Shown: one piece after another, positions 34,052-47,517 of the stretch
How the letters are laid out: every line of letters starts with the position of its first letter
How positions within the stretch are numbered: position 1 is the stretch's first letter
Assembly (NCBI GenBank): GCA_035578155.1
Contig: JAPWDM010000044.1
Location: 2,110,001-2,174,000, forward strand
Direction of reading: 5' to 3'
DNA: 64,000 bases
Source of the DNA: Brachynemurus nebulosus
Taxonomy: Eukaryota > Arthropoda > Insecta > Neuroptera > Myrmeleontidae
The notes under the pieces: generated by a model
Databases searched by the model: none
Told to the model about the DNA's origin: nothing
Seen by the model: the letters and a program-made list of their open reading frames with translations, nothing else
Made by a program: the position numbers and the translations under genes

Positions 34052-34920
34052 GTACTGTATTTAAACTATAATATACATAGTTATTACAGGAGATTGGTAC
34101 GATTAAAACATAATTATATATGTAATAATAGTAATTATGTAATATGTACATACATATACATATAATTATGTATATACATATACATCCACATAAAGACACA
34201 TTTATTCATACATCCACACACCCACATATATACATACCCATTCATATATATACACATGTATACACATTCCCACATACATATACATACAATACATACTTAT
34301 AAATAGTAAATAGTATAATAATATGTAAGTAATAATATAAATAATAGTTTTAATATAAATATGTAATTCTTGTCTTACATTCAATTCTTATCTTACAAAG
34401 TTATGTAGAAAACTAAAAATTTAACACACAAAAACAAATAATAATCGAATAATAATAATCTCAATCAGACATACTCAATACTGTACGTTCTTTATTTGTT
34501 CGCCATAAGATCAAAAAGGAAGAGAAATTACTCATTTAGTATAAATGATCTGGTGCATAGTAAAGTTCTAACATAGTTATAGATTAATTTTAACTTCGCT
34601 ACGGTAGCATTACAAAATAGATCCGCCAGATTTCTAATGCTTTCTTGTCTATTAGATAGTTTAGTAAAAAATTCGTTACGCATAAAATTATATTGGGGAC
34701 ATATAAAAATTAAGTGTTCTAGGTTTTCATTTACTCCTAAACTACAGAGGGCACAAATACTTTCAGTGTGAATTATATATACATGCTTATTAAGCACTAT
34801 ACGAATAAGATGTTTACCAGATGTTCGTAACTGCATAAAAAGACGGCTGTAACTAATCGGACATGTAAATGTTAAGTATTTTTGTACTTCCTCACTAAGT
34901 GGAAGATTTTGATACAACAA
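34011..34920 (-). pseudogene. 3' end of an I/Jockey-like LINE: ORF2 C-terminus, 3' UTR and (AAT)n tail
   Basis: Minus-strand frame 34528-34920 reads a LINE ORF2 C-terminus: R-L-F-M-Q-L-R-T-S-G-K-H, then the terminal zinc knuckle C-A-L-C-x9-H-x4-C followed by P-Q-Y-N-F-M-R-N-E. This knuckle with CP.Y..R after it is typical of I/Jockey/CR1-clade elements. About 480 bp of AT-rich 3' UTR follows. The element ends in a (TAA/ATT)n tract (34011-34051), as I-like LINEs do. No RT domain remains upstream, so it is a 5'-truncated insertion. Confidence 0.7.
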
Positions 34921-35135
34921 ACTATAACTAATTCATTAATATCATACAAGTAAATAATAATTTAAAAAATTTTCAATAATTACATAGATATGTAAAGTAT
35001 ATTTCGAACAAATGAAAAAACTTTTAATGAAATTATTATAAATAAATCATATTTAGTTTTATTATATAAATAATACAGCCTTTGTATATAAAAACTTTAG
35101 CCATCATTTTACATAAATGATTATTATCAAATATA
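34921..35135. other. AT-rich spacer
   Basis: Nothing recognised. Confidence 0.5.
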
Positions 35136-37179
35136 CAGTCGAATACCCGTTATAAGACTAGTCTAGGGGACGTAGGGGAAATTTTTCTCAGAATTTTAAT
35201 GCCCTCACTACCGCGCACTTAATTTTGTCGCTCGACTACTCCTTATCTTATAGTCCGGAATGGATAGTGTAAGTCATAAATTATCCTGTCAAAATTAAAT
35301 TATCTCCAGGAGCGTAAAAACAGGTATGGGGGACCAAAAATGATAGTAAATTGTAACTTCAAAATTTATAGTAATTTCCTTATTTAAGTTATTATTAGGT
35401 TTACGCAAGATAAATGGTTCACTTTCAGTGAAGGGTAGCTCGCTTTTTTGACATAATAGTACAAACAGATGCTGTATCCTACAAATTTTTATACTATTTT
35501 ACAACAATAGGAAATTGTTTATTAAGAAGTTCACAATTAGTATTTTTTAATATTGATACAGCCACATACAAAGTAATGTCTACGATTGCTATTGATAACG
35601 TTAAAGATGCAAGGGTCGATATTCTGTAAGTGAATACGTATGTATGTAGAACGCGTTCTACCACTTCTGACTACCTACATATCTTACCTATACCTATGAA
35701 TCCATACTCACAATCAATTTATCAATTCAATGCGACGCATCATTAATGGTACCACTTGGTACATCCGTACATATATAACTAGTTGCAGAGTTTTTGAGGT
35801 ATCAAAGTCCAACAAAAAGGAAAGATGTATTTTTAGTAAGAGATATACATATTTTATTATATTAAAAAGATAAAATACTTTTGCAATAAAGATGGATATA
35901 GAGTAATTATGTCTAAACTCCCCCTATTAGTTGTTATATCTCTCACTCAGGTAATATTGAACGATATATACAATGTACAAAAATACACTACGTTGTAAAA
36001 AAAAGTAATCGATTTTGAAATAGTTTGCTTATTTATATAGTAATGCAATGATGTACCTACTTAAATAAGTAATTTTAAATTAAATAAATAATATTAAGAA
36101 ATTACCTTTACTAACTCTGAATACTTCGAAGTAAAAAAATTAAGTAGTTGTTATTGTTATCTTATTGTTAGTCACTATCACTTGAACTTTCCTCACACAC
36201 CTATTACTAAACTTGAGTTAATGGGATTTTCACACCATCACTTTCACTTTTCATAAACACTAACACATTTAAAATGATAAGTTTTGCTTGTGGACTTAAC
36301 ATTTTATTTTTAATACTCATATTCATTTCCATATTTAAATTAATTAAATATCAATAGATAAAAACCCGATTAAAAAAGTATAATAATAATCAAGAATACG
36401 ATAAGTTAAAAAAAATTGTTAAAATATCGAAAATTGTATCTCGCAGGTAAAGCACTTGACTAGCCAAACCTAAGTAAAAGTAGTGATTCTAAAAATTACA
36501 AATTTATTTGTAAACATACAAATTTTGTAAAACTAATAAACAGATTTTATTGAAAAATTCATAATAATAGCAATATTTACAAAGGTAGGTTTTATGCAGG
36601 TTTTATGACTGTATCAGGTAGTTCAATAAAATTGAATACATTTCAATTAATTAACCACTGAAAAGTACAGACTTTAAAAGAGAAAATTGTAGACCGTTTT
36701 ATTACTTACAATATTTAGTAAATTGTTCAGAAAGTATAAAACATTAAAAATTAAACGTTTCTAAACTACAAGAAATATGTAATATAATTAAAACTAGAAA
36801 TACCTATGATAAGAAATTTAATGTTTCAAAACGACTTAACGCTACCAATTTTAAAATATTAATTACTAACAGGAAAATTTTTATGAAAAATACCCTTACA
36901 TAGTAATAATAACATATTTTGGTATTTATAAATACGATTTTTTTAATGGTGTAGACCCTTACTTTCATTTATTTAACGCGGTACTGTAGTAAAACTGGAA
37001 GTGGACTTTAGTCGCTCAGAAACTTTGCAACTACCTTATATACTTATACTTATTTATATTATTTGCAATCTGTTTTCGATCGAAAGATTTTCATAACGAA
37101 AATTTATAGTAGATGTTATATATTTGAAAGAATACTTCTCTTCCTTATATCATCCATTTTGGAAATATCGTTATTTTCG

Positions 37180-37640
37180 ATATCGATAATTTTCGATTAC
37201 GAAAAGTAGGTTTTGACAGTCGCAATACGTTCAAAATACCCACAACTTGCTTCGCTTAAGCCTTCAAAAATTTCGTTATTTTTGAGCTACGACGCACCGT
37301 TTTAGGAGATATTTACGATTAAAGTTTTCGATAGCGAAAATTAACGAAAAGTAGTTTGTTAAAAAATTGTTCTGTATCTGACCAGGTCAATGGGACAAAC
37401 AGAGCCTAAATTAACTAGTTATAACCAATTTATGACATGTTATGCGGTATCGATAATTTTCGATAACGAAAAGTAGATTTTGACATTCGCAATACGTTCG
37501 GAATACCCACAACTTGCTTCGCTTAAGCCTTCAAAAATTTCGTTATTTTTGAGCTACGACGCACCGTTTAGGAGATATTTACGATTAAAGTTTTCGATAG
37601 CGAAAGTTAACGATTTGTCATTTTTTAAAAAATACACTAT
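37180..37640. repeat. 267-bp tandem duplication inside the TIR element
   Basis: The units share TATCGATAATTTTCGAT.ACG, CGCAATACGTTC, AATACCCACAACTTGCTTCG and GAGCTACGACGCACCGTTT, at 37181 and 37448. GAAAATTATCGATA words give short inverted repeats within each unit. Confidence 0.85.
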
Positions 37641-37724
37641 CGTTGACCGAATCAATGTGACTAATGGAGCCTAAATTCATTAATTATAACCAGCTTTTGA
37701 TAAATAATTCGTTATCTTTGCTAG

Positions 37725-38480
37725 TTCTCGAACAGAACATTCTAAAACTTTTGTTAAATATCTTTATTTAGCTTTTATTTCAATAATTCTTCTAATAGTG
37801 ATATTGGTTTTTCGACATCTTTATTAATTTTCGAATAGAAACTTTTGTCAAATCTTTTCAATCTTTTTGTATTCAATTTGTTTTTCGATGACTAAACAAA
37901 TGGTGAAGTAAATTTTTCGTAATCTTTGCTGATTTCCAGATAGAACATTCTCGAACTTTCGTTAAATTTCGGTACATGGATCCTTTTTAAATAACTAATT
38001 CGATGGTGAAATCAAGTTTCGGATATCTTATCTGATTTTCACATAGAATATTCTAGAACTTTTGCCGAATTTCATTTTTTGGTCACTTTTTTGATGAACA
38101 GTCTAATGGTGATGCCAAATTTTCAATAATTTTTCTGATTTCCAAAAAGAATATTCTAGAACTTTTTACAAATTCTACTATTTGGATACTTTTTTCATGC
38201 TCAAACCAATGGTGAAGTCGGTTTTTGGATATATTTTCTATTTTCCGAATAGAACATTCTCGAACTTTTGCCGAATTCCGTTAATTGATCGCTTTTCCAT
38301 GAAAAATTTGGTGGTGAAATCAGATATTCAATATTTTTTCTAATTTCCAAAAAGAATATTCTGGAACTTTTTCTAAATATCGGTACTTGGTTACTTATTC
38401 GTTGGTCAATCCATTGATTAAGGATTTTTTATATCTTTTCTGATTATTGAAAGAATATTCTAGAACTTTTGCCAGATTTC
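37725..38480 (+). repeat. Array of HSE-bearing ~75-110-bp units in an unrelated TIR element
   Basis: Units carry ATAGAACATTCT or AAGAATATTCTAGAACTTTT, then AATTTC...TTTTCGATGACCAA and AATGGTGAA.T. GAAnnTTCnnGAA cores occur near 37943, 38046, 38149, 38240, 38353 and 38451, most of them followed by CTTT. The unit resembles that of 12067-13272, but the host element has different TIRs. Confidence 0.75.
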
Positions 38481-39091
38481 GCTGTTCAAGCATCTTTTCG
38501 ATGACCAACACAGTGGTGAAATCGAATTATGTAATAGTTTTATTTTATCTGTATCTTTATACACGAAATATCTCTTCATAAAAATTTAGAAGACACGCTC
38601 CTCTCATATATGTTTTTTCAACAATTCAATTTTTTGACAGGTTGATTTATAGCTTGAGTGTATGGAAAAAAATTTTTTCGTCAAGTAGCTCTGTTTACAT
38701 AAGACAGATGCAGTTGATCAAATTAAACTGTGTTCGTTCGTCGCGCGAGCGATGTTACAAACTTAAATTGAGCGACTATGTTATTTATATGAAATTTTAT
38801 TGTTTTCAAAACTAAATATATTTGTAGTGTACCTCTTTAGTTCCTGCCACAAAAACTATAGAGCGAATTTAGAAAAAAATTATAAATTTATTTATGAAAA
38901 ATAGATAAATTATGTGCCGCTTTTAACGAATGGTGATACGTTTTTTCGGCAATTTTGACAGGATAATTTATGACCTGCAAAGGAATGGTCTGGCACAAAA
39001 CTCGAAAAAGTGATTAAGTGGGAGAAGTTGGAAAATGTTAATTGAGGGGAAGAGTCTTATAAGGGGCAGTCTTATAACGGGTATTCGACTG

Positions 39092-39359
39092 TATATTAAA
39101 TCCCCAAATATTCATTTATTATACACATAATAACTAATTACTTAGAAAATTATGTAATTTATAAATTATTCTTATGGAGTACATATTAATAAAATAAAAA
39201 ATCAGATTTTTATATATTAGTACTGTACCATACAATAATTAAATATAATTACAAATAAAATCGACCTTTCCAATAATTGTTCTATATAATACATAAATAC
39301 ACACATTATAATTATTTATTATTTTAATAAATAAAATTTACAAAACATATGTATAACAT
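39092..39359. other. AT-rich spacer before 28S resumes
   Basis: Nothing recognised. The 28S stretch between the R2 site and ACCCAGACCCGGCACGTTAG is missing from the locus. Confidence 0.5.
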
Positions 39360-40313
39360 TGAGTAGGTAATATGGTATCACCTCACCCAGACCCGGCACG
39401 TTAGCCATAACTTACATCCCAATCAAGCCCGACACGCCCCGGTCCTCAGAGCCAATCCTTATCCCGAAGTTACGGATCTAATTTGCCGACTTCCCTTACC
39501 TACATTATTATATCGACTCAAGGCTCTTCACCTTGGAGACCTGCTGCGGATATGGGTACGAACCGGCGCGACACCTCCACGTGGCCCTCACCTGGATTTT
39601 CAAGGTCCGAGGGAATGATCCAGACACCGCAGCAACTGCGGTGCTCTTCGCCTTCTAAACCCTATCGCCCTGCTAGAGGATTCCAGGGAACTCGAACGCT
39701 CATGCAGAAAAGAAAACTCTTCCTGGATCTTCCGACGGCGTCTCCAGGCCTCTTTGGGTTACCCCCACGAACACTCATATACACATATATAATGTGAATG
39801 AGGGCCCGACTTATATACGGTTCCGCTGCCGGGTACTGGAATAGGAACCGGTTTCCCTTTCGCTCAACGGATGTAATTATTTATTATTTATTAATTAATT
39901 AATTTATTTCTTTATTTATTTTATAAATTTTTTTTTATTATTTTAAATAATAATTATTTATAAAAATATAAAAATAATTATATAATTTATTAAAACACAT
40001 CAACATTAACATCGGTTTTCACCTAGGGCTTAGGATCGACTGACTCGTGTGCAACGGCTGTTCACACGAAACCCTTCTCCACGTCAGTCCTCCAGGGTCT
40101 CGCTGGAGTATTTGCTACTACCACCAAGATCTGCACCGATGGCGGCTCCAGACAGCCTCACGGCCAATCCTTCCGCGCACACCATCGCGACCTTCCTACT
40201 CGTCAAGTTTTCATGATATTTAAAAATTTTTATAAAAATAATAAATATCTATAATAACAATTGACGATAGAGTATAAGCACGACGCTTCAGCGCCATCCA
40301 TTTTCAGGGCTAG

Positions 40314-40347
<34 letters not shown>

Positions 40348-40555
40348 CCGGATTCCAACTTCCATGGCCACCGTCCTGTTGTCTTAAGCAACCAACGCCT
40401 TTCATGGTATCCCATAAGCGTCGATTTTGGCGCTTTAACTCTATGTTTGGTTCATCCCACAGCGCCAGTTCTGCTGACCAAAAGTGGCCCACTTGGCATT
40501 CTGATCCATAAATATTATCTTAATTAAAATTATTATTCTCATAGCTTCACATATA
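39360..40555 (-). rRNA. 28S rRNA, middle segment
   Basis: Conserved blocks on the plus strand include CCGGCACGTTAGCCATAACT, CCTTATCCCGAAGTTACGGA, TTGGAGACCTGCTGCGGATA, ACGGCTGTTCACACGAAACC and CCACCGTCCTGTTGTCTTAA. A strongly AT-rich insert (39868-40008) separates two halves at the place where insect 28S usually has its hidden break, so it may be the D7a-like loop. The segment ends in an AT-rich loop (D5-like, GAATGCCAAGTGGGCC side) at the TA where the 3.6-kb transposon is inserted. Small ORFs over it are shadows. Confidence 0.92.
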
Positions 40556-43500
40556 CAGGGTGTAAAGTAAATAAGTTTCATCCTTTTGAGAGATGGTTTA
40601 TCTCGGTGTAAAATTGCCGAAGACATAAAAATTTTTTCGGAATTCGCTATCTGAGAAAATCGCATCCCAGCCAGCTCATCGTTTAATATGAATTTCTCTG
40701 AATACACCTCTGACCAAACTAAAATTATTCGCACCCTGTATAATAAAAATTTTTTAAAAATAAAAATAATTTTTTTTTTATTTTACGACAATATGTAAAC
40801 ATCTGCCGACTTTTGAATTGATTAGGTACTGTATAGTAAAAAAAAAAACCGAACACTGTTTTTCATAAATTTTGGTTAAAATATTTTTGGAGGTTTTTAT
40901 TTCACAGGACGTTATGAATATTGCAAGAACCGTAACTCTGGTATTGTTGCATTTCTTTAATTACAAATATTTAGTTGCATTACTTTAATTACAAGTATTA
41001 ATTTAATTAAAAATTACACTTGTATTTTTAAACAAACCAAAATAAAAACTTTCCTTTAACTGTCATAAAACATTGTTGTTAATATTGTTGGTACACAACA
41101 CAGATTAAAAAGTGAATTTTTATTCATAAGTGAGTAACTTTAGCCGAAAACTGTAACAGAGAATTCCACCCTTCGGCATTAATTATCATTATTGTAAAAT
41201 TTTTTTACCAAATTTGTTCTATTATACCAACAAGCTCAAACAAAACACATTTAAATAATAATTTATGTACCTGCGACACACATCAAAATAAGAGTAACAA
41301 TAATAATAATAAAATATTAAAATACATTTAATAAGAGATACTATAAACATACATAATTATGTATGTAAGCAAATCTACAGTAAGGTAAATGTCCCAAATT
41401 CCGACACTTTAAGGAAGAACTAAACATATTTTCCTAGAATAATTTAAAATTCGTTGGAAAGGCTCAAAGTCTTTTTTCAACAACCAGACCAAAGTTTTTA
41501 CTTTAGATAAATTATCACTTAAGAAAAATAGAAAGATAAAATACAAAAAATAAGAATTTTTGTACTACTGAAATGACACATAATTTCGACATCTACCATA
41601 AGAACTTAGCTCTAAATTCAATACCTTTGTGAACTTATTTTCGTGTTTTTTAATTCAACAATATCCATAATTTTGACTATAAACGCTTTAGCTCAAATAA
41701 AAAAGAAAAAAAAATTGATAAAGATGCATTTAAGTATAATTTATTGAAAAATTGCTTTATTTATTACACGTACATATTAGTTAATAATGTACTTTTCCAA
41801 TTTCTGCTAATATAAAAATCAATACTGTTTTGTTGTATATTTCGCAAAATAACTAATTGATCATTAATTTTAGTACAATATTTGTTAAAAATAAATCGAA
41901 ATATACAAGAGGTAGTATTACCTAGTGTTCATAGATATCTCGATGTACAAAACGAACGTTTTAAAAGCAGAATTTTTTTAAATTCTTTAAAATAATATAA
42001 ACGTTTGATTTTAAGTCACTGTCTGATTTTGGGTCATTTACCTTATCTATTGATTCATTCAAATTGATAAATATTCCTTTTCAGTTCCCAGTGTGTCAAA
42101 GTCGTCAAAACATTTTTTTTTAAATAAACAATTACAGACATACTACATTATGTACATACTTGGGGATTCACAGACAATCATGTTCATATCATCAACCATC
42201 GATAATCAAGGAGTTGGCCAAGTGCGTATTTAACACACATTAAGCCGAGTTCCTGAGTTATTTGCGTTTTTGTATTTTTGGGGATAAAATACATCGCATC
42301 GCACATTTTTTTACGGTTTACTGTGAAAATAAATAAATATATTTGTACTTGTGTTACTTAAGGGTCAATTAAGTGGTAATTGGATTCCTTACAAGCCACA
42401 TGGACTTTGAAATACAATATTTCTGAAACGAGGTATAAAAAGTTGTTAAAAGAACCTTAACTTGATTTTAAAAGATTTTTCTAATGATATGCTGCAAACA
42501 GTATACATATAATTATTTTTGAAGGAACTTACGAAAAAAATTTTTCAGCATTCCTCTTAATTTTGATTTGAATTTTTGGAAATGTTATCTAATATCAGAA
42601 TATACTTTGACGTAAAATTTCACTTACTGAGTGTACTAAAATTGTTTATGCCCAGCTTTAAATACGGAAGATAGGTACCATAAGAAATTAAGAAAGAAAT
42701 TGTTTTACTGACGGTTAATTGAGATATCTATCTGTAGCATGTATTATATTTGCAAAATTTCGTGTTCATACATCCAAAGACGTGAAATTTCTGAAAATGT
42801 TACAATCAAAAAATTATAAGACCTTCCAGAGTTCTTCGGAACCCTAATCTTTGAAAATTATTTTTTAAAAAGCCATAAACATAATATATTTATGACCTGT
42901 CAAACTGGATATATTTATGTTATGTCATGTGTTTTGAAAACACCAGTAACCTATTTATTTTATAACATAAGTATGAATACGTATTTTTAGTTGTACATAT
43001 GTGTATGATTGCAGATTAGTATTTGTATTATTTTATTTTCATTTTATCAATAATAAAACAGTACATTCTTCCTTATTTTTTTAACAATACAGGTACTGGT
43101 CTAAGTTGTTTTAAACTGTTGCATAACTGTGTGAAAATAAATTAGCGATTTATAATTTCTTTAAATCAAAGTATTAAAATTAAAAATATGTGTATGTGCG
43201 TGAATAACAAACCAATTGTATATTTTAGAAATGTTTTAAAATTTAATTGTTGTGTCATAATTCATAAATACTTCAACTTAACGTACTTGCTCTGAGATAG
43301 TCAGGTACAAAAGTTTATCTCAGCAAAAAAACTTTATTTTATCAAAAATTAAATAATGTATTGATATTCTTCAGTTATTATATTTGTATACCACTTGTTT
43401 TTTTGTATTTCCGCGCGCTTATGTTGTAGCAATTTAAAAGAATTGTTGAAAAAAACGTTGTAAAAACGTAGTAAAATGATGTTTTTAAATTATATTTCAA

Positions 43501-44130
43501 AATCGGCGTGGTCAATAATTTTTATTTCTTATTAAATATGGTTTGTAACTTTGTATTAAATAAGATATTCAATTTTTATCAAATTCCTTTGACACGTTTT
43601 CATTTTATTCTAAAAAAATAGAATTTTCCCATAAGAACCCGTGTTAAAATTACAAAACTTTGAAATCGTTTTTCTCAAAATTGGGGTGGTCAATTTTTTT
43701 TTTTGGTAAGGGCTCGTATTATTGGTATTGGAGAAAATAAATATCTAGAGAACTTTGTTAAATTTCCAAATAATTTAATGAGATTTGACGAAATCGATCT
43801 ATTTGATATATGACGTAAATTGTCTCATTAAAAATTATGTTCAAATTTTTATGGACACTACTGTATAACTATTTTCAAAAGATTTCGTAAACAAGCAGGT
43901 AAAAATATTTTGTTGACAAAAAAATTTACATTCAAAAAAGCAAAGGAAAAAAATGATAAGTAATCAGAGTCTGATTAAGTTTGTTTTTCTAGGGGCCATT
44001 TTTTAACACGTTTTTGACAATCGAAAATTTCTGAAATGAAACTTGATCGGTAAAATTTAACTAGCAATACTTAATTAGTACACTGAGACCTTTCTCTCCT
44101 GCAAATTATGAAACTTATTTACTTTACACC

Positions 44131-44133
<3 letters not shown>
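40556..44133. mobile_element. 3.58-kb TIR element inserted in 28S (copy 2, both ends present)
   Basis: The left end CAGGGTGTAAAGTAAATAAG then TTTCAT equals the reverse strand of the right end for 26 bp, and TA flanks both sides. 41488-44133 matches 1-2978 closely. 40556-41487 is the left part, not covered by copy 1. A second CACCCTGTA word at 40732-40740 could mark a smaller nested or derived MITE (about 180 bp). No ORF of note. It splits a variable loop of 28S, leaving (TA)n at its right border (44134-44200). Confidence 0.88.
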
Positions 44134-44200
<67 letters not shown>

Positions 44201-44208
<8 letters not shown>

Positions 44209-45386
44209 AAATAAAATCAATATATGATTTTAAGCAAACTAGAGATCTCACCAAATTTAAAGTCTGAGAATAGGTTGAGGTCGTTTCGGCCCCAAGGCCT
44301 CTAATCATTCGCTTTACCGGATGAGACTCGTTGAATGATGAACGTCAGCTATCCTGAGGGAAACTTCAGAGGGAACCAGCTACTAGATGGTTTGATTAGT
44401 CTTTCGCCCCTATACCCAGTTCCGACGATCGATTTGCACGTCAGAATCGCTACGGACCTCCATCAGGGTTTCCCCTGACTTCGTCCTGACCAGGCATAGT
44501 TCACCATCTTTCGGGTCCCAGCGTGTACGCGCTAGGTGCACCTTTATTCATAATAACAATTATAAAAAATTATAAGAATAATATAAGATGCCCTGGGAGT
44601 GCGATATTTAATACATAATAAAAATATATCCTCCCTTAAATTTATAATAAAAAAAAATTAAAAAAAATTTTTAAAAAAATTATTTTACTTTCATTTCGCC
44701 TTTGGGTTTCATAAAATTTATTAATATTTCGATGAAAAAATATTTTATTCCCAATGACTTGCGCACATGCTAGACTCCTTGGTCCGTGTTTCAAGACGGC
44801 TCCTGAAAGTACCCAAAGCTATAGCGTCGCTGACAAAAAGATTATTGTTCAAATTAATACCTAAAAACTGACAGTAATATGGTATGATTAATTGGTATAA
44901 AAACCAAATAATATCATGTTTTATTAAGAAATATAAAAAACCTAATAAAACCCATTTATACTCGTTTTTAATGAACGTGTAAAAAAACAATTTTTACACT
45001 TAATCTTATATTATGAATATTTATACCGTCAAACAATTAATTAGATAATATAGGCATATATTACACAAATAAATAAAAATTTATAATATAATATACAATG
45101 CACAAAAATATTTCATAAATCAATATTTAACGGGTCGCGACGTCCTACAAGATGAGAAGTGCATACCTCGTTATTATACACAACATATAGTAGTGCAATA
45201 ATTTTATAAATTATAAATATACCATAAAAAATTATAATATATAATAATAACAAAACTTTGCCACTAACAAATACCAGTTGATTCATATACGATAAAAATT
45301 AAATGAATCTCATCTTTCGACCTTTCGGGTTTTTCAGGTTTACCCCTGAACGGTTTTACGTACTCTTGAACTCTCTCTTCAAAGTT

Positions 45387-45428
<42 letters not shown>

Positions 45429-45796
45429 GTGGTTATATTTAGCCTTAGATGGAGTTTACCACCCACTTAGAGCTGCACTCTCAAGCAACCCGACTCTAAG
45501 GAGAGATCCACCTGTTATTCAGTATATAGTCACTACGGGCCTGGCACCCTCTCTGGGTATATGGCCCCATTCAAGATGGACTTGGACTTATTATATAAAA
45601 TAACAGGTTTTATAAAAAATTATGGATCCTCCCAAACACTACATTCGCCGAATGACCATTTTTATTTAGCCATGGGGTTCAGTGATGGGCTTTCCCTGTT
45701 CGCTCGCCGCTACTATGGGAATCCTAGTTAGTTTCTTCTCTTCCGCTTAATAATATGCTTAAATTCAGCGGGTAATCTCACCTACTCTGAGGTCGC
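44201..45796 (-). rRNA. 28S rRNA, 5' segment
   Basis: The 5' end is at GCGACCTCAGAGTAGGTGAG (complement of 45777-45796). Conserved blocks on the plus strand include AATAATATGCTTAAATTCAG, TAGCCTTAGATGGAGTTTAC, TTTCAACTTTCCCTCACGGT, AGACTCCTTGGTCCGTGTTT, CGGACCTCCATCAGGGTTTC and AGTCTGAGAATAGGTTGAGG. Long AT-rich expansions replace variable domains, especially at 44545-44735 and 44835-45290. The cores look undecayed. Confidence 0.92.
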
Positions 45797-46301
45797 AATT
45801 ATAAATAAATTAAATAAAAAAATTTTTTTAAGATATTTTCTTTCTAAATATAAAAACTTTAATTTTGGAAAAATAAAAACACTATTAGTAATTAATTAAA
45901 CCAAAAAATTTATCTCATATTATTATGTTAATATTTTAAATATTATTATTTAACATTTATATGAAAATTAATAAGAAATAAATTATTTCGTTATTTCATA
46001 TTTTCATAAAATAAAAATATATAAATATTTAAAACACATATTTACATGAATAATTTTTAGTTGTCATTACTATATGTGTTTAATTTTTTTTTTCTAATAT
46101 TTTTATATTTTTAGAAAATATCACTTCTATTTTATTAAATTAAAATGATGTGATGTATTATTTTATTTTCTTATTCTTACATATATATTTTATATATTAG
46201 TAAGATATAGAATATTAAAAATACATACATTTAAACATCATATAATTTAGAATGACGTATAAAATAAAAAAAATATACGAACATTCATTTTATTATTTAT
46301 A

Positions 46302-46393
<92 letters not shown>

Positions 46394-46424
46394 TTTATTA
46401 AAAATAATCTTTTAATATATTATT
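45797..46424 (-). other. ITS2
   Basis: Lies between 28S and 5.8S. Very AT-rich, with a TA tract of about 88 bp (46304-46391) close to the 3' end of 5.8S. Confidence 0.85.
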
Positions 46425-46583
46425 GTATACGACCCTCAGCCGTGTGGTACGGGAACAGTATCTAAGGACCGCAATGTGCGTTCGAAATGTCGATGTTCAT
46501 GTGTCCTGCAGTTCACAAGTTGACTCGCAATTAGCTGCGTTCTTTATCGACCCACGAGCCAAGTGATCCACCGTTCAGGGTAA
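46425..46583 (-). rRNA. 5.8S rRNA
   Basis: The complement of GTGATCCACCGTTCAGGGTA, CAGTTCACAAGTTGACTCGC, ATGTGCGTTCGAAATGTCGA and GACCCTCAGCCGTGTGG is the full set of conserved 5.8S blocks, in order, about 159 nt. No gap or insertion, and no sign of the split 2S form known in some Diptera. Confidence 0.93.
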
Positions 46584-47322
<739 letters not shown>

Positions 47323-47374
<52 letters not shown>

Positions 47375-47471
47375 TCTCTAAATGATCAAGTTTGGTCATC
47401 TTTCCAGCATCATCGGCAATGTCTTTTAAAAACATTACCGTTCACCGGTCTGAAGACCTTACTAAATCATT

Positions 47472-47517
<46 letters not shown>

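Larger units (their letters stand above)
35136..39091. mobile_element. 3.96-kb TIR element (CAGTCGAATACCCGTTATAA ends), TA target
   Basis: The left end CAGTCGAATACCCGTTATAA then GACT matches the reverse strand of the right end exactly for 24 bp, with TA on both flanks. CAGTNGAANCCCGTTATAAN-like ends are those of pogo/Tigger-type Tc1/mariner elements. No transposase remains; the longest frames are under 70 codons. The interior holds a 267-bp tandem duplication (37180-37640) and an array of HSE-like units (37725-38480). It lies inside the gap in 28S. Confidence 0.85.

Noticed and set aside
39483..40511. 104-codon and smaller frames over 28S
   Set aside because: The sequence is conserved 28S rRNA on the minus strand.
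40556..40738. Independent ~180-bp MITE with CAGGGTG/CACCCTG ends
   Set aside because: The 26-bp terminal match with 44108-44133 is much better than with the inner CACCCTGTA word, so the larger element is the better reading. A derived small element is not excluded.
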